64,000 nt of DNA from Nocardioides sp. URHA0032. GTDB taxonomy: Bacteria > Actinomycetota > Actinomycetes > Propionibacteriales > Nocardioidaceae. The position numbers and the translations under genes were made by a program. The stretch lies in the NCBI RefSeq assembly GCF_000620645.1, contig NZ_JIAV01000014.1:434001-498000 (forward strand), read 5' to 3'. This document shows positions 62,816-64,000 of this stretch, piece by piece; positions within the stretch are counted from its first letter, which is position 1; every line of letters begins with the position of its first letter. A model generated the notes under the pieces. That model saw only the letters and a list, made by a program, of their open reading frames with translations, was not told where the DNA came from and did not search any database.

Positions 62816-64000
62816 TCAGCGGGCCAGGATCGCCTGCGCCTGGTTCGCGGTGTTCTCCAGGGCCTCGTCGGCGCTCTGGTCACCGTAGATCGCCTTGCCG
62901 AGCTCGTCGTTCAGGATCGTCTCGATCCGCGGGAACTTCGGGTTCGACACGGTGCTGGCCACGCCGCACTGCATGAGGTCGATGAAGCCCTTGAGGACCG
63001 GCTTCTCCTTCACGATCTCCTCGCCCTGGAGGAGCGAGTTCAGCGGCGGCAGCAGGGTGCCCTCGGTCTTGTAGGTGGACCGGGCGATGTTCTCGGGCGT
63101 GGAGAGGAACTCCATCCAGAGCCATGCCGCGTCCGGGACCTTGGTCTGCTCCGACATCATCAGCGCGTCGCCGGCGATCGTGGTCTTGCAGCCCGCGTCG
63201 CCCTCCGGCAGGGGCGCCGTCGCCCACTTGCCGTCGATGCCGGGGAACTCGTCCGACAGCGTGCCGGCCAGCCAGGCCCCCGCGACGTACATCGCCACGT
63301 CACCCTCGGCGAAGGCCGTGCGGCCGTCGTAGGAGTTGGAGTTGAAGTAGTCCGGCGGGGAGTACTTGGCCAGGCCCACGTAGAACTCCGCGGCCTTCTT
63401 GGCCTCGTCGCTGGTGAACAGGATGTCCTTGCCGTCCGCGGAGAGCAGGTCGCCACCGGCCTGGTAGAGCCACGGGTACCAGTAGTACGCCGACTCGGAC
63501 GCGAACATCTCGAAGCCGTACTTGTTCTGGGCCGGGTCGGTCAGCGCGGCGGCGTCGGCCTCGAACTCGTCCCAGGTCTTGGGGGGAGAGTCGATGCCCG
63601 CCTCCGCGAAGCGGTCCGTGCGGTAGAAGAGGCCGGTGGTCTCACCGTCGACCGGGAGGCCGTACATCTTGTCCTCGTAGGTGACGAAGGTCTTGAAGGC
63701 GTCGACGTAGTCGTCCGGCTTCACCACGTCGCTCCGACTGATGTAGTCGCTCAGGTCGACCGCCGCGCCGCGCGAGGCGTAGTCGGCCGTGTCGCTGGCG
63801 TTGACGTAGGACACGTCGGGGGCGTTGTTGCCCGCGATCCGGGTCGAGAGCACCTGCGCTGCCTGCTCGGCCGGCACGTTCTCGAACTTGATGGTGATCA
63901 TCGGGTGCTGCTGGTGGAACTCGGCCGCCATCTTCTTCATCTCGGGCTCGTTGCCGAGCCAGGAGAAGAACGTCACCGTGGTGGGCGAGGTGGGCTCCGC
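62816..64000 (-). CDS. Extracellular sugar-binding protein of ABC transporter, N-terminus outside window
   Basis: Solute-binding protein of the CUT1 (MalE-like, SBP family 1) type. At least 394 codons are visible, ending at 62816; the frame stays open to the window edge, so the signal peptide and lipobox lie beyond. The mature start reads 'VTFFSWLGNEPEMKKMAAEF', with later 'YGLPVDGETTGLFYRTD' and 'FAEGDVAMYVAGAWLAG'. It delivers an oligosaccharide to the two downstream permeases. The GTG at 63976 is internal, not the start. Confidence 0.93.
   Translation of the reverse strand, partial: AEPTSPTTVTFFSWLGNEPEMKKMAAEFHQQHPMITIKFENVPAEQAAQVLSTRIAGNNAPDVSYVNASDTADYASRGAAVDLSDYISRSDVVKPDDYVDAFKTFVTYEDKMYGLPVDGETTGLFYRTDRFAEAGIDSPPKTWDEFEADAAALTDPAQNKYGFEMFASESAYYWYPWLYQAGGDLLSADGKDILFTSDEAKKAAEFYVGLAKYSPPDYFNSNSYDGRTAFAEGDVAMYVAGAWLAGTLSDEFPGIDGKWATAPLPEGDAGCKTTIAGDALMMSEQTKVPDAAWLWMEFLSTPENIARSTYKTEGTLLPPLNSLLQGEEIVKEKPVLKGFIDLMQCGVASTVSNPKFPRIETILNDELGKAIYGDQSADEALENTANQAQAILAR

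Overview
The window is GC-rich, densely coded chromosomal DNA from an actinobacterium. GTG starts are frequent, ATGA or GTGA stop/start overlaps are common, and the gene order follows two blocks known from Mycobacterium and Streptomyces. The gene content and composition fit a member of the Nocardioidaceae (Nocardioides-like); that family assignment is inference, because no rRNA is present. No phage, insertion sequence or CRISPR array was seen.

Positions 1-15,300 carry the block gatA (cut by the window edge), gatC, ligA, a core-MetE-like protein, mnmA, cysteine desulfurase, proB, obgE, rpmA, rplU, all on the minus strand. It is interrupted by a sigma factor plus membrane propeller pair (766-2401), a TetR/efflux pair with a perfect 27-nt palindrome at its promoter (4624-6873), a DJ-1/PfpI protein and an EEP-type phosphohydrolase.

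Positions 15,300-53,000 carry the second block, read right to left: rpiB, nei, SpoIIE-type phosphatase, tRNA-Gly, tRNA-Pro, tig, clpP1, clpP2, clpX, valS, folC, DUF4233, ndk, mreB, mreC, mreD, mrdA, rodA, TIGR03960 radical SAM, DUF2344, rne, then rplU. It covers protein folding and proteolysis, tRNA charging, folate, nucleotide balance, the wall elongasome, RNA turnover and ribosome assembly. Accessory modules are inserted between the core genes: ArsR-like/MFS, AlkZ-like/MFS, MFS and a Ca2+/H+ antiporter, MocR/PNPOx, GNAT, a His-rich protein, and a hydrolase/SRPBCC/lipoprotein trio. valS is inverted relative to its neighbours.

Positions 53,000-64,000 look like an accessory carbohydrate region. 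A solute-binding protein, two ABC permeases, a mannose-6-phosphate-isomerase-like protein and two Gfo/Idh/MocA oxidoreductases form a minus-strand operon. It converges on a plus-strand set of Rieske protein, RbsD/FucU mutarotase and a Tat-exported GH10-like glycosidase, and an amidohydrolase diverges from that set. Two similar LacI-style operator candidates (55363-55373 and 56253-56264) suggest shared control. No transporter ATPase is encoded here, so a shared one elsewhere is likely.

Two features recur across the window. At least eleven genes have a TANNNT-like -10 hexamer (CANNNT in two of them) ending 6-7 nt before the start codon, which indicates leaderless mRNAs; this also decides the clpP1 start. 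Four convergent gene pairs overlap at their 3' ends by 11-29 bp.
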